The notes below the pieces were generated by a model. The model did not search any database, had not been told where the DNA came from, and worked only from the letters and a program-made list of their open reading frames with translations. From Ceratotherium simum simum (taxonomy: Eukaryota > Chordata > Mammalia > Perissodactyla > Rhinocerotidae), in NCBI RefSeq assembly GCF_000283155.1, contig NW_004454207.1, forward strand, positions 13,130,862 to 13,194,861: a stretch of 64,000 bases of DNA. The letters are read 5' to 3'. Position 1 is the stretch's first letter; each line of letters opens with the position of its first letter. This document shows positions 36,269 through 54,498 of this stretch, in pieces. The position numbers were made by a program, and so were the translations under genes.

Positions 36269-36522
36269 GGGGCCGGCCCGGTGGTGTAGCGGTTAAGTTT
36301 GTGCGTTCCACTTTGGCGGCCCGGGGTTCGCTGGTTCGGATCCTGGGCACGGACCTACTCACCGTTGATCAACCCATGCTGAGGTGGTGTCCCATATAGA
36401 AGAGCCGCAACTCTACAACTATGAAACACAACTGTGTACTGGGTCTTTGGGGAGAAAAAAGAAAAAAAAGAGGAAGATTGGCAGCAGATGTTAGCGCAGG
36501 GCCAATCTTCCTCAAAAAAAAA
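36269..36522 (+). mobile_element. Compound ERE SINE in POLA1 intron 1
   Basis: Starts ggggccggcccggtggtgta and contains both body modules: the acaactgtgtactgggtctt block followed by gaggaagattggcagcagat. It is flanked by aattagcacca (36258-36268 and 36523-36533). Confidence 0.92.
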
Positions 36523-37502
36523 AATTAGCACCAAATTCAATAAAATACTCATTTTCACAAGACATAGATGGCAATCATGCTGAGCCTAAACTCATGGGTA
36601 GCAGGCAGCACTGTCTTGCTTGACTTGGTTATTCATCAGCTGGTAAATGAAAGTCTTAATTCTGTGGATGAAATCTTTTAGATATGTTTGTGAGGTGTTC
36701 AGTTTATAATGACCAAAAGCATGAATAATTCAAAAATTGAATGAATGAACACTGAGGCCCTTTGGTATTTCAGTAATTTTTGACAATACCCATTTAAATA
36801 TTTGTAATTTTTCCCTGTCATCCTATAATGTCATAACCAACTGAATGAGGCCTGGAAATCAGTGAAGGGATCCAGTGTCTCCTCAGAGCCATCTTTGTTA
36901 AATTCTCCCAACCCCCAGTTTATCCCTCCTTTGACATTCCAGATGTTTATCTGGACCTCTGTTAGGGCATGCATTACTTTTAAAGATTGTTTTAGAGTTA
37001 GTTGCTACTGATCTCGCATTTTAGATTGTAAATTCCGTGAGTACAGGGGCCCTGTCCTTCTGATCTTTGTGTCTCTCAGAGCGCTTAGTACTTTGCAAAG
37101 AGCGGATGCTCCTTACAGCCTTTCAAATGTTGATTAATAGAATACAAAATGAATTGTCCTTTAGGATTACTTATGGCCTGTCATTTCTAATGGGAAGGTT
37201 ATGGATTAACGACTGATCTCCCTTCTCTAGTGTCTCCATGGGATATCAGTTGAATTTAGAATTTTCCTCTTTTTGATAACAGTTGCTTCAGTTGTTTTAA
37301 CTGGATCTTAGAGAAGATTTCTGAAGAGTCACAGGAGCTGCAGATTTGGCCAGGAGTTTCGTGAACTGTTTACATTATAAAAAATATCCATTTGTATAAT
37401 ACTAAAATTGTGTATCACTTTTGGCTAGAAACGTCCCTTTGTTTTTGAGGGAAGATGGCTGACAATGTTGTAACATCTCATGTAAATTTGGCTTTTTTTC
37501 AG

Positions 37503-37627
37503 CTGTGTCAGATTCAGGGAGTTTTGTGCTTTCTCGATCCCGGCGAGAAAAGAAATCAAAGAAAGGGCGCCAGGAAGCTCTAGAAAGACTGAAAAAGTCT
37601 AAAGCTGGTGAGAAGTATAAATATGAA
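37503..37627 (+). CDS. POLA1: POLA1 coding exon 2
   Basis: Lies between tttttcag and gtaagt and encodes residues 9-50. It contains a strongly basic stretch ([12 protein letters not shown], about residues 20-31), a plausible nuclear localisation signal. It ends K-Y-K-Y-E in phase 0, colinear with human p180. Confidence 0.97.
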
Positions 37628-41080
<3,453 letters not shown>

Positions 41081-41161
41081 ATGGTATTGGCTATGTGGAG
41101 GATGGCCGAGAGATTTTTGATGATGATCTTGAAGATGATGCTCTTGATTCCCATGAGAAAG
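41081..41161 (+). CDS. POLA1: POLA1 coding exon 4
   Basis: Lies between cctgcag and gtacct and encodes [23 protein letters not shown] (about residues 83-109), the most conserved acidic motif of the polymerase alpha N-terminus. Confidence 0.97.
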
Positions 41162-41439
41162 GTACCTACATTTTGTTTTCAAGAGAGTGCTGTTTTGAGA
41201 TAAAAAGAATTGTCTAAAATTTGAGATGACTTGGTACTTTGACATAGTTTTCTTTAAAGGAAAAGGATCTACCACAATTATTTTTAGGTATAGAATATGT
41301 TCTGATATTGAGAGAAGCATAGTTATGTAGAAAATTAAATGTCAAAAGCAAAAACAACACCAGGAAATGAAGTTTCACGTCTCTATTATCCAGAGTTTGG
41401 TCTTTTACTTATTTTGAATTTTCAGTCCTGTGGTCATTT

Positions 41440-41764
41440 TATTTTATTTTTTTATTTTTATTTTTTTTGTGTGTGAGGAAGATCAGCCCTGAGCTAACAT
41501 CCATGCCAATCCTCCTCTTTTTGCTGAGGAAGACCAGCCCTGAGCTAATGTCTATTGCCAATCCTCCTCCTTTTTTTACCCTTTTTCTCCCCAAAGCCCC
41601 AGTAGATAGTTGTATGTCATAGTTGCACATCCTTCTAGTTGCTGTATGTAGGACGCCGCCTCAGCATGGCCGGACAAGCGGTGCATTGGTACGCGCCTGG
41701 ATCTGAACTCGGGCCACCAGTAGCGGAGTGTGCGCACTTAACTGCTAAGCCATGGGCCCGGCCC
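41440..41764 (-). mobile_element. Compound ERE SINE in POLA1 intron 4 (antisense)
   Basis: Read on the - strand it starts ggggccgggcccatggctta, includes the ctagaaggatgtgcaactat and caaagccccag-complement modules, then two successive gaggaagat modules and an A/T-rich tail. It is longer than the simple copies because both body types are present. The left edge is approximate. Confidence 0.88.
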
Positions 41765-41769
41765 CTCCT

Positions 41770-42860
41770 TTTCTTTCTTACACAAAAGATACTTTCTATA
41801 GATAATTTTGTACTTTGTGTTTTTTCACTTAACAAGATATCCCGGAAATCACTCCATATCAGTGCATAGAGATCTTTTTTTCTTTCTTATTTCTGTATAG
41901 CTGCATAGAATTCGATTGTATGGATGTACCATGCTTTATTCAAATGGTTTCCTTGAATGGACATTTAGATTTTCAATAATTAGCTATTACAAATAATACT
42001 GCATTGAATAACTCTGTGCATATGGTGTTTTCCTCAGGGAACATCCCTAGAAGTGGGATTGCTGGCTCAGAGTAAATGCACATGAAGTTTTGTGAGATAT
42101 TGCTATAGGAGTTGTCCCATTTTACACTCCCATGAGCAGTGTATGAGTGTCTGTTAAGACCCCATGACCTCGCCAACAGAGTATGTTGTCAAGCTTTTGA
42201 ATTTTTGCCACTCTGATATGTGAGAAATGACATCTCAGTGTGGTTTTCATTTGCATTTCTTTTACACATGAAGTTGGGCATCTTTTTGTAAAATTTAATA
42301 GCTGTTTATATATATTTTTATGTGAACTGTTTGTTCGTGTTTATTGCCCACATTCCTTTTGGGTTTGGGGGCCTTTTTAATGTCAGGGAGTTTTTTATCA
42401 GGGAAATTAGTCCTTTATCTGCAAAACATAATGCAAAAATTTTCTCCTGTTTTGTCTTTAAACTTGTTTCTGGTGTAACTGAATTTATTAATCTTTTTTT
42501 CCTTGCAAATTGATTTTGAATCATAGTTAGACTTTCCCCACACTCAGGTTACAAAGGAATTTGCCTTTTTTATTAAAATACTTATATAGTTTCATTTTTT
42601 TTGTTTTGATCTATGATCTATTTGGTGTTTATACTGGTTTACTTTACAAATGAGTAGCCAACACTACTTATTAAAAAGTCCATCTTTTCCCCAGTGATAC
42701 GAGATGCCACCTTTATTATGTGCTAAATTTCCATAAGTAATTGGGTCTTTTTCTGGACTGTATTTTCTATTTCATCTGGTCTGTGGGTTCATATGCTACT
42801 ACCACACTATGTTAACTATTCATTTTAAATGTTTTTGAGGTAGAGACTGCTCTACCTCAT
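41770..42860 (-). mobile_element. Old L1 fragment (antisense) in POLA1 intron 4
   Basis: Antisense L1 ORF2/3' blocks: ggacatttagattttcaata, gaagtgggattgctggctca, ttacactcccatgagcagtg, catttgcatttcttttacac, tatctgcaaaacataatgca. It is heavily mutated. Confidence 0.8.
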
Positions 42861-43519
42861 TCTAAAATAACAGAAAGCAAGAGTAAAAATGACAGTATTA
42901 GAAGAGTTTTTAGATGATTTACACATGGCCATAAGAGAAAACATATGGCACAAGTTGTTCTTTAATGAGCAAATGTCTCTGTGCTGTTTAGTGTTGCTAT
43001 GACATATTGTGTGTGTCTACTTGCTGTTCCTCATAAAATGGAAATTAGGAGGCTACAGTAGCGTAGCTGGTAATCCTGTTTCTTCATAGTTCAGTTTTCC
43101 TGTCAGATTGAGTATAGCACTAAAAAGATGATCTCATGAAGGCTGCTAGGCTAATCCCTTGTTCCAGATGAGCTTGATCTTTTCATTTCTGTGGGAAGAA
43201 CAAATCCCCCCAACCTTTTAAAAAGCTTTTTATTCACACTAGCAATAGCAATTAAATAATCACACTTAATAACTCATCCTGATATTTAATTGGCATCTCA
43301 TCAGTTTTTGTAATAACATTTAGCCCGGGTTTTCCTGAATTAAGCTTGTTTTAAAGATTCTTCCCTGTGTACCTTGAATAAAATCTCATGTTTTTGTATT
43401 TTGATTTCTTAATGTTTTTCCTCTCAAATTCTCATATCCAGAGGGCAGGTGACTAGGCTTTTAGTTTTCTATTTTGATTTTTGCCAGTGCATGTTTCTAA
43501 ATAATTTATATTCCAGCAG

Positions 43520-43635
43520 GAAAAGATGATAAAGCACGCAACAAAGACAAGAGGAATGTAAAGAAGGCTGCGGTGACAAAACCAAACAGTATCAAGTCCA
43601 TGTTCATGGCTAGTGCTGGGAGGAAAACTGCAGAA
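43520..43635 (+). CDS. POLA1: POLA1 coding exon 5 (tandem NAGNAG acceptor)
   Basis: Encodes [16 protein letters not shown] to residue 148, a basic segment, ending GCAGAA|gtgagt in phase 0. The acceptor reads ttccagcag|GA, so splicing at the first AG would start the exon at 43517 and add one alanine in frame. I chose the distal AG because it keeps later residues in register with human p180 (for example the Cdk sites at 174, 209 and 219). Confidence 0.94.
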
Positions 43636-44108
43636 GTGAGTTTCATGGTTTTCTTATATTTTGCCTTTTCCTTTGTGAAGCAAATTTAGTATTTGATTAT
43701 ACAGATAATAGGTGCTCAGTATATTTGAGCTCAAATATTTGAGTAATATTCTCCCAATTTCAATTACTAAATTGGATGTAGATTTTTAGGTGAATTTAGA
43801 TACCTCAGTGGTTGGATCTTGGAGATAGAAAAGAAAATTGAACTGAAAAGCTGAACTGACAGTCTGTTTATTTCTGTGATTAGCAGGAGGATCCTGGAAT
43901 GAGGATGAAAATAGAGGACAGAAGCTCTAGTTTGAGGATTTATGTGGCCACAGGTGGCAGTTAAGATCCGTGAATAGTAGATGAGCACTCAGAGTAGGAA
44001 ATGAAGAGGAAGGACTGACTGGTTATGTTCTGCCTTTCACGGACATGTGATCTGGTGGAAATGTGAAGTGCAGGGCTTTCTCATTCTACTTTCCTTTATG
44101 ATTTCCAG
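43636..44108 (+). other. POLA1: POLA1 intron 5
   Basis: 473 bases of ordinary intronic sequence. Nothing else is recognised. Confidence 0.8.
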
Positions 44109-44171
44109 AAAGCTGTAGACTTGTCCAAGGATGATCTGCTAGGTGACATTCTACAAGATCTGAACACTGAG
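44109..44171 (+). CDS. POLA1: POLA1 coding exon 6 (CIP-box-like motif)
   Basis: Lies between atttccag and gtaagt. Its 21 codons (residues 149-169) read K-A-V-D-L-S-K-D-D-L-L-G-D-I-L-Q-D-L-N-T-E. The D-I-L-x-x-L core (161-166) resembles the short CIP-box by which polymerase alpha binds Ctf4/AND-1 (WDHD1) at the replisome. That function is known from yeast and is inferred here. Confidence 0.96.
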
Positions 44172-45538
<1,367 letters not shown>

Positions 45539-45626
45539 GCAGTTCCTTCAGGAAAAACTGCCTCCCCTGTCTCAAGGAAGGAGCCTCCATTAACTCCTGT
45601 TCCTCTTAAACGTGCTGAATTTGCTG
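45539..45626 (+). CDS. POLA1: POLA1 coding exon 8
   Basis: Lies between tttacag and gtaagt and encodes residues 201-229 plus one base. It contains A-S-P (Ser209-Pro) and P-L-T-P (Thr219-Pro), in register with two further reported human p180 Cdk sites, and ends K-R-A-E-F-A. Confidence 0.96.
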
Positions 45627-45919
45627 GTAAGTCTGATGTCAGGCAGAAGTGTAAGGGTGTTGAGCAGTTGCAAAGTGCTGTAAAAAACTGGAGGCCCCAT
45701 GAAGGAGGAAGTGGAGGAGATTCTGAAGGTACTGTGATAGCAAGTTTAAGTGTGAAAGATTTGAATTCATAGCAGGAAAAGTTAAACATATCCAATGTGG
45801 AGATTGACGAGAAATGCAAATAGGGTGTGGGAAAAAGAGTAGGCTGCTATTGCTGTGTTGGGGAAGCCTTTGTGCCCCATGCAGCAGTACATGATGGGAA
45901 TGTGTGATAACGCCTACAG

Positions 45920-46121
45920 GAGAGCCAGTGCTGGCCTCGTGTACAGATGACAAGGAGGAGTCAGGGGCAATGGATTTTGAAGATGGCGACTTTGATGAGC
46001 CCATGGATGCTGAGGAGGTGGACGTGGAGTCTGTGGCTGCCAAGACTTGGGACCAAGAGAGGGAGCCAGCAGAGGGGGTGAAACATGAGGCAGATCCTGG
46101 GAAAGGGACCACATCCTGCTT
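45920..46121 (+). CDS. POLA1: POLA1 coding exon 9
   Basis: Lies between cctacag and gtaaga and encodes about residues 230-296. The first dozen residues ([12 protein letters not shown]) differ clearly from human but keep the same length, and are followed by the conserved [15 protein letters not shown] acidic segment. This is one of the least constrained parts of the protein. The long open frame on the opposite strand is a shadow of this region. Confidence 0.95.
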
Positions 46122-46192
46122 GTAAGAGCATTTTATGACTTTTCTGGCAAGTATCGCTATAATTGTTCTGTTGGATTTTGAAAGGTTTTTGA

Positions 46193-46501
<309 letters not shown>

Positions 46502-47246
46502 TAGTAAGAGAGCAACACTCGTTCATTGTAAAGTGTGTGAGTTGCCCAGATGGAGAGGACTGCGGTGTGAATAATCCTCAAAGATGCTTATTCCGAAAAC
46601 CAGTTATATATGGTTTTGGAATGTGTGCTTGTAGTTTACTATCGATGTATCTGAGGTTATTGGAATGCATTTTACTTTAAATGGAATCAGTCATTAATTT
46701 GTTCCTTTATTCAGCAAATTGAACACCTGTTGTGTGCCAGGCACTGAGATGGGATGAACAAGCTGGACAAATTCCCTATCCTAATGGAGCTTATATTCTA
46801 GTGGGGTGGGAGAAATAGGCAATAAATAAGGTAGTTCATAAGTGATGTAAAGGCAATTAGTTGGGGGATGACCGGGGAAGGCCTCTCTGAGGAGACCACC
46901 ACTGGGCTGCAATTCGAGGCATGTGCAGAGCTGAGGAAAGAGCGTTGCAGCCTAAGGAGCCAGTAAGCACAGAGGCCTGGAGAGAGAAAAGGGGAGGCCT
47001 GCATGGTTGTAGCCCAGTAATCAAGTGACAAGATGGGTTGAAAATGAAGTTGGAGATAAAGGCAAAGGCCAGATAATAAAGGACCTTGAAAGCCATATTA
47101 AGGAGTTTAGATTTTATTCTAAGAGCAGTGGGGAGGCGGTGGAGGATTTTCAGTGCTGGGTAGGGGGCTAGGGTAGAGGAGTGGAGTGGTCTCATGGTTG
47201 GGTTTACATTTTAACAGGAACCCTCTGGTTTGTGTGGAGAATAGCG

Positions 47247-47468
47247 TGTGTGTGTGTGTGTGTCTGTCTGTCTGTCTATTGGGGGCTGGAGCGGGGAAGT
47301 GTGGAAGCCCCGGAGATCATTCCGGGTGTGTGTGTGTCTCTGTCTGTTGGGGGCTGGAGCGGGGAAGTGTGGAAGCCCCGGAGATCATTCCGGGTGTGTG
47401 TGTGTCTCTGTCTGTTGGGGGCTGGAGCGGGGAAGTGTGGAAGCCCTGGAGATCAGTCCAGGGCAGGT
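47247..47468. repeat. 68-bp minisatellite, three copies
   Basis: After a TG/TCTG microsatellite, a unit beginning ttgggggctggagcgggg repeats at 47279, 47347 and 47415, exactly 68 bases apart. Copies 1 and 2 appear identical and copy 3 has point changes near its end. The open frames spanning it are composition artefacts (68 is not a multiple of 3). Confidence 0.93.
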
Positions 47469-48267
47469 GTGCTAGTTACTTGGACTAGTGGTGGCTGTGC
47501 AGAGAGATGTGAATGCATTTAACATGTATTTTGACATGAACTTGTTAATGGATTGATGTTGAGGTTGACAGAAAGGAATCAAGGATGATTCCCAGGTCCT
47601 CCTCAAAATGAGCTGATACTATGAATTCTGACTCACAGAAAGCCAGGAGGCTCTCCAGTTTCCTTTTGTGCCCCTTGAGCCCTTCTTCACTGTGGGGCTC
47701 ACCATGACAAGGGGTGTCAGATTAATAAAAAATACAGTATACACCCTTAAACAGAGTTGCCTTTATTCAGATCTGTTTCTGGATGTGAGGCTAGATGCAA
47801 ACGGTTTATTTTTCAAAGTGGTTTCCTGGAGGCTGCATCTGGTGAAAATAAAGGGAGGATTTAGATGTCAGTAAAGCAAGTGAATGAGGAAGAAGAGTCT
47901 AAGTGTTAACTGTCAAACTTGAGGGCCTGATTTACCTTATTTACCTTAAAGATAATCAGGCATTGACTTTAACTGGAAACATGTTAATGGTCTCTCAGAG
48001 GGGAGGCAGAAACATTAATATGCTTCAGCTTATCAAATACATTGAAACTTGTGTAGAGCCACTTGAGTAGCAAACTGCCATGTGTTATTTTCTTAGGTAA
48101 AGACATAAGCAATCTTAGAAATGGTATCTTATCTGCTTCAGCTAGGGCAAGACGATTTGGTTAGACCCTCTCACCTCTTTGACTAGTACTTTGTTACTTG
48201 CTGTTGGAAGATAGCCTGGCAAGTATGATTACATGAGGCTGAGCGAATTATTCCCCATCTATTTTTA

Positions 48268-48542
48268 TTTCTTTTTTTTATTTAAATTTTTTTTTTTGCT
48301 GCGGAAGATTCACCCTTAGCTAACATCTGTTGCCAGTCTTCCTCTTTTTGTATATGAGCCGCCGCCACGGAAGATTCACCCTTAGCTAACATCCGTTGCC
48401 AGTCTTCCTCTTTTTGTATGTGAGCTGCCACCACAGCATGGCCACTGACAGATAAGTGCTGTAGGTCCGTGCCCAGCAACTGAACCTGGGCCGCCGAAGT
48501 GGAGCACGCCCAACTTAACCACTAGGCCACCAGGGCTGGCCC
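48268..48542 (-). mobile_element. ERE SINE with internal 66-bp duplication
   Basis: Read on the - strand it starts agggccagccctggtggcct. It is flanked by tccccatctattttta (48252-48267) and tccccatccattttta (48543-48558). The tail-proximal module is present twice in tandem (48303-48368 and 48369-48434). Confidence 0.92.
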
Positions 48543-48739
48543 TCCCCATCCATTTTTAAAACCCAGGGCTGCCCCATTGGGGACGCCATTTTCACGCATG
48601 CTTCATGTGACCTCCCTGAAGCACAGCAGTGTGACTGGTGCTTGCTCGAGTTGTATGACATGGTGGGCCTGCCCATCCCAATGCTATGCCCTGTGCTTTG
48701 CTGTATCTGCTCGACGCTGAATTTGATTCCCTGTCTTGG

Positions 48740-49425
48740 TTAATGGTCCCGTCAAAACCAGAAACCTGGGGGCCAGCCTTGAGTCCCCCTTTTCCTCACT
48801 TCCCTCACCAAGTCTTATTAGTTTTCTCCTCCTAAAGTATAAAGTAGACAAGCTATCTTCTCTTTCTCCTCACAGCTGCCACCCCTAAACCCTTCTTGCC
48901 TACTGAAACCAGCTTCCTAATTGGTCTCTCAACTGTCATCCCTCACATTGCAGCCAGAGTGATTGCTTGGAAGGGTAACTCTGACCACGTCACTTCCTCA
49001 TTAAAGAAAATCCGCAGTGGCTACTGCCTACAACGGAATGTCCAAGTTCCTTAGCAAGGCTTCTGTTGCCTGCTGTGTAGGATTTTGTGCCCTAGAAATA
49101 GTTCCCTGTGTGTACCTGCTGCTCCTTATACCATATCCCTTTACTCATTATTTTAGTCTGACCGGACTGCCCTCACCTGGCTCAGCCCAGGTGTCATCTG
49201 GAAGTTTCCTAATCCTCCAAACTGGCCTAAGAGCCCTTTCTGTGACCCCATCATACCCTTTCCCATCATAGCATTTGTCGTATTATTTTGAAAAGATATG
49301 ATTCTGTGTTGTCTTTCCCCCAGAGCCTTTAAACTCCTAGGGGACTGGGACCTTTTATTTCCAGAATGCAGTATGATGCCAGGCACATAGTAGGTGTTCT
49401 TTGAAATAAAGTACACAGTGACAGT
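48740..49425 (+). repeat. L2 LINE 3' region
   Basis: Typical L2 blocks in order: cagccagagtgattgcttgg, gaccacgtcacttcctcatt, aaatccgcagtggctactgc, agcctttaaactcctagggg and the end gccaggcacatagtaggtg. It is an ancient, inactive CR1-clade element. Confidence 0.82.
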
Positions 49426-49719
49426 CCTGTCGATGCACATGAAAGGTTTCAGAGAACCAGAATGGCATTTGCTGCTGTTGCTGAATTTGCCTCTTAAAGC
49501 CTTGTAGTAGTGTGAGGTAAGAATGGATAACACAAAGGTGGGTGGTGCCCCCCATAAATCTGCATATAAAGCATCAGATTGCCAGTGTCAAATTGCCAAG
49601 GATTAGAACCTTAAACAACAACCCTCTTTCCTGTGTGAAAATGAGTTTATTATTTCCACCTTTTGTTTAGGGGTTGATACTCTTATTAAAAAACAGCATC
49701 GTTTTGCAGGGCAGGGGTC

Positions 49720-49935
49720 TAGAGCTGCACTGTCCATTATGGTAGGTACTGGCCACATGTATCTCTTTCAAGTTAAATTAATTAAAATGAAATAAAATGT
49801 AAAATTTAGCTTCTCAGCTACTAGCCACATTTCAGGTGCTCAATAGCCACATGTGGCTAGTAGCTACCATATCCATGGATGGCACAGATACAGAACAGTT
49901 CTGTCAACACAGAAATTTCTATCAGCTAGTGCTGG
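49720..49935. repeat. hAT-type MITE fossil (family uncertain)
   Basis: Contains gagctgcactgtccattatg at one end, and aatagccacatgtggctagt and tagctaccatatcc toward the other. It is related to the element near 8.94-9.14 kb. Confidence 0.55.
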
Positions 49936-51707
49936 ACTATAGTAATAGGTACTAGAGGTTAAGATTGAGGCATTGAAGCACAGCTATATTTGCAAGTCAG
50001 CCAATTTATGATATGTATTGTTGTTGAATTCCTGGTACTAACCATAGTCATGGATAGGCCTTTTCACCACTATTGGGAAATATTTTGCAATTGAAAGAGT
50101 TACCAGTCTGTTACTGATCTGTCTTCCAAATGGTAAAAAGGAAATTACTAGTGCTGGAGAAGGCCTCAGAGATCATCTAATCTAGTTACTTATAGAGGAG
50201 GAAGCTGCGGCTCCGAAAGATAAAGTGATTAGCTCTTCAGTGGCAGAGTTCTGGGCTTCTCACCCTCAGTCCACTCTCCTGTTCCCGTGGTATTTCTCAA
50301 GTTGTGTCCTCTGTGATTGATGCCAACGGGTTAAATAAGATGGCTTAAAAAAACCTCCTGTAATCGCAGAGGGTTGAACAGTTTCATCATGATAGCAGGT
50401 AATGATCACTGAGCCTTGGTGAAATCAATGCTGCTGATAAAAACGAAGTACTCCCAAAGACCCTGTTATTGTTTCTCACTTTCTTACAGATTCTCAGTCA
50501 GTCAGTTGTGGCTGAATGCTCCATAATTATGAAAAGAATCTTAGTCTTTGCATATGGGAAGATATCCTGTCTTCATTATGACTTTTTCAAGGTTGAATAA
50601 TCCTGACTGCACCTGGTTTCAGCTAGTAACTTTGGGAGGAATTTAATCTTTGTTTACCATGATCTTTTTGTGGCAAATGAGGCATAAACAGTGTCAAATG
50701 TGTTGCATGAAGTGTGATATTAGTTTGACTGTAAAATGAGCTATTTGAATCTTTGAATCCAATATTAGGGTCTTTATTTTTCTTTGCATGGAATTTTGTT
50801 TTTTCGTCTCTAACTGTTGTGGGGATGACTTTTAATTTTCTGAGCTACTGTGCTTTTTTTCTTTTTTAATCATCCCCACAGTCCTCCCTTCCCTCTCCCT
50901 TAGATCCCCCCTCCTTTCCCCCCAGCTGAAAATCACACAACTCTTTTAGAGTTGTTAAGAATTTTAATCATCTGCAGAAATGAAAATTCTTAAATGGTCT
51001 TATTTCTACTAGAATGAATGACAAAAGGAAGCACTGATGAGCTATCTTGTGAAACTGGAGTAATTGGCCTTGTGAACCATAGCCTTTGCATGTGCTAGAA
51101 TTTTCTTAGTGTTTGAGACAAGCGGCCGTGTTGAGTGGCTGTGTTGATTGCTGCTGTAATTATTCATGGAGCCCAGGATTTTGCACAGTGACCATCTCTT
51201 AGGTTGACTATCACATCTCTGGAGTCCTTTCTTGATGTTCAGTTTTCATGAACAATGACTTGATGTCTAGGAAGGCTTGTTTTTGCTTTGTAGTATACAT
51301 TACGTAGGGATCTCAAAAGGAGTGTCTGCTGATTTGGTTACTAGACCATTTGTTATACCAAAATAGAAGAGAAAGGAACATTATAAAGACTCCATAGCCA
51401 GATGTCTTAAGTAGTCTGTGTGGTAGAAAGGGTGAAATAGCAGACAATAGTTGAACCCTATTATGAGATCTTTACTATTATGCAGAATTAGATATATGAG
51501 ATAATTATGTTTTTCCCAAACATCATTTAAGATCTAGAGAAATACTGATGTGCCATAGTTATCCTTATACAGGAATGTTAATTTTTATCAGCAAGCACAA
51601 GTGCTAAAAAGAAATTTAGTATTATATTCTCAGACTTCTCATAAGAGGTTTAAATATGAGATTTGTTGGAGAAGAGTTTACTTTTTTGTTTCTCTTAACC
51701 TGGGTAA

Positions 51708-51960
51708 TCCTGGTTCTAGGGAAAATGTCTATGTGTGTTTTTTTTTTGCCTACACTGACCTAAGACATCTCCCTAATTTTCAAGGTGTGTCTACATTGAC
51801 CTGTGATGTCTCCTTAATTCCCCAGGGGTTTCTACACTGACTTGGGGTGTCTCAGGTAGTTCCCCAAGTGTGTCTACTCAGGCCTGGGATGTTGCTCTAA
51901 TACCGAGGTTTGTCTCCGTTTACCTAGGAAGTCTCCCTAATTCTAGGGAAAATGTTTACA
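51708..51960. repeat. Degenerate 41-bp minisatellite in intron 10
   Basis: A unit resembling ctacactgacctggga-gtctccctaattcc recurs at about 51750, 51791, 51832, 51874 and 51914, with partial copies at both ends, giving a period of 40-42 bases. The units have diverged from one another, indicating an old array. Confidence 0.85.
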
Positions 51961-52156
51961 CCAATTTAGAGAATCATCCTGTGCCCTGGCCTCCCAGTGG
52001 TCACAGGTTTTACCAATATGGTATTGTTGTATGGCCTAAGTATGGAGTAAAGGAGCTGGTCTTGGGGAGTGGGAAGCAGGTGTAAATTTGCTGTAAAAGA
52101 AGACTTTTCATGAAGTGCGTGGACACTTGCAGTGAGCCTTTGTATTGCCCCTTTAA

Positions 52157-54423
<2,267 letters not shown>

Positions 54424-54498
54424 ATAGTGGAAAAGAACTATGCTTTTGAGATACCTGATGTTCCAGAAAAATCTGAGTACTTGGAAGTTAGATACTCG
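54424..54498 (+). CDS. POLA1: POLA1 coding exon 13
   Basis: Lies between acccag and gtaagt; 25 codons, residues 434-458: [25 protein letters not shown]. The cumulative coding length here is 1374 bases, the same as the human exon 13 end. Confidence 0.97.

Larger units (their letters stand above)
32392..37502 (+). other. POLA1: POLA1 intron 1
   Basis: The first intron, 5.1 kb, with the CpG island extending over its first 350 bases. It holds two ERE SINEs, a split MIR (34580-34672 and about 35226-35290, with about 550 bases between its parts), antisense L2 ends near 34255, sense L2 pieces near 35440-35740 and 36890-37140, and a TG-rich run near 34486-34530. No further exon is recognised. Confidence 0.85.
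41162..43516 (+). other. POLA1: POLA1 intron 4
   Basis: Contains an antisense compound ERE (41440-41764) directly followed by an antisense old L1 (about 41770-42860). The remaining sequence is ordinary. The 3' end carries the tandem acceptor described for exon 5. Confidence 0.8.

Noticed and set aside
47279..47468. CRISPR-like repeat array
   Set aside because: Direct head-to-tail repeats without unique spacers in a mammalian intron; it is a minisatellite.
47181..47522. Three overlapping frames of 75-113 codons
   Set aside because: They arise from the 68-bp minisatellite and TG microsatellite. Each unit shifts frame, so the repeated peptides appear in every frame.
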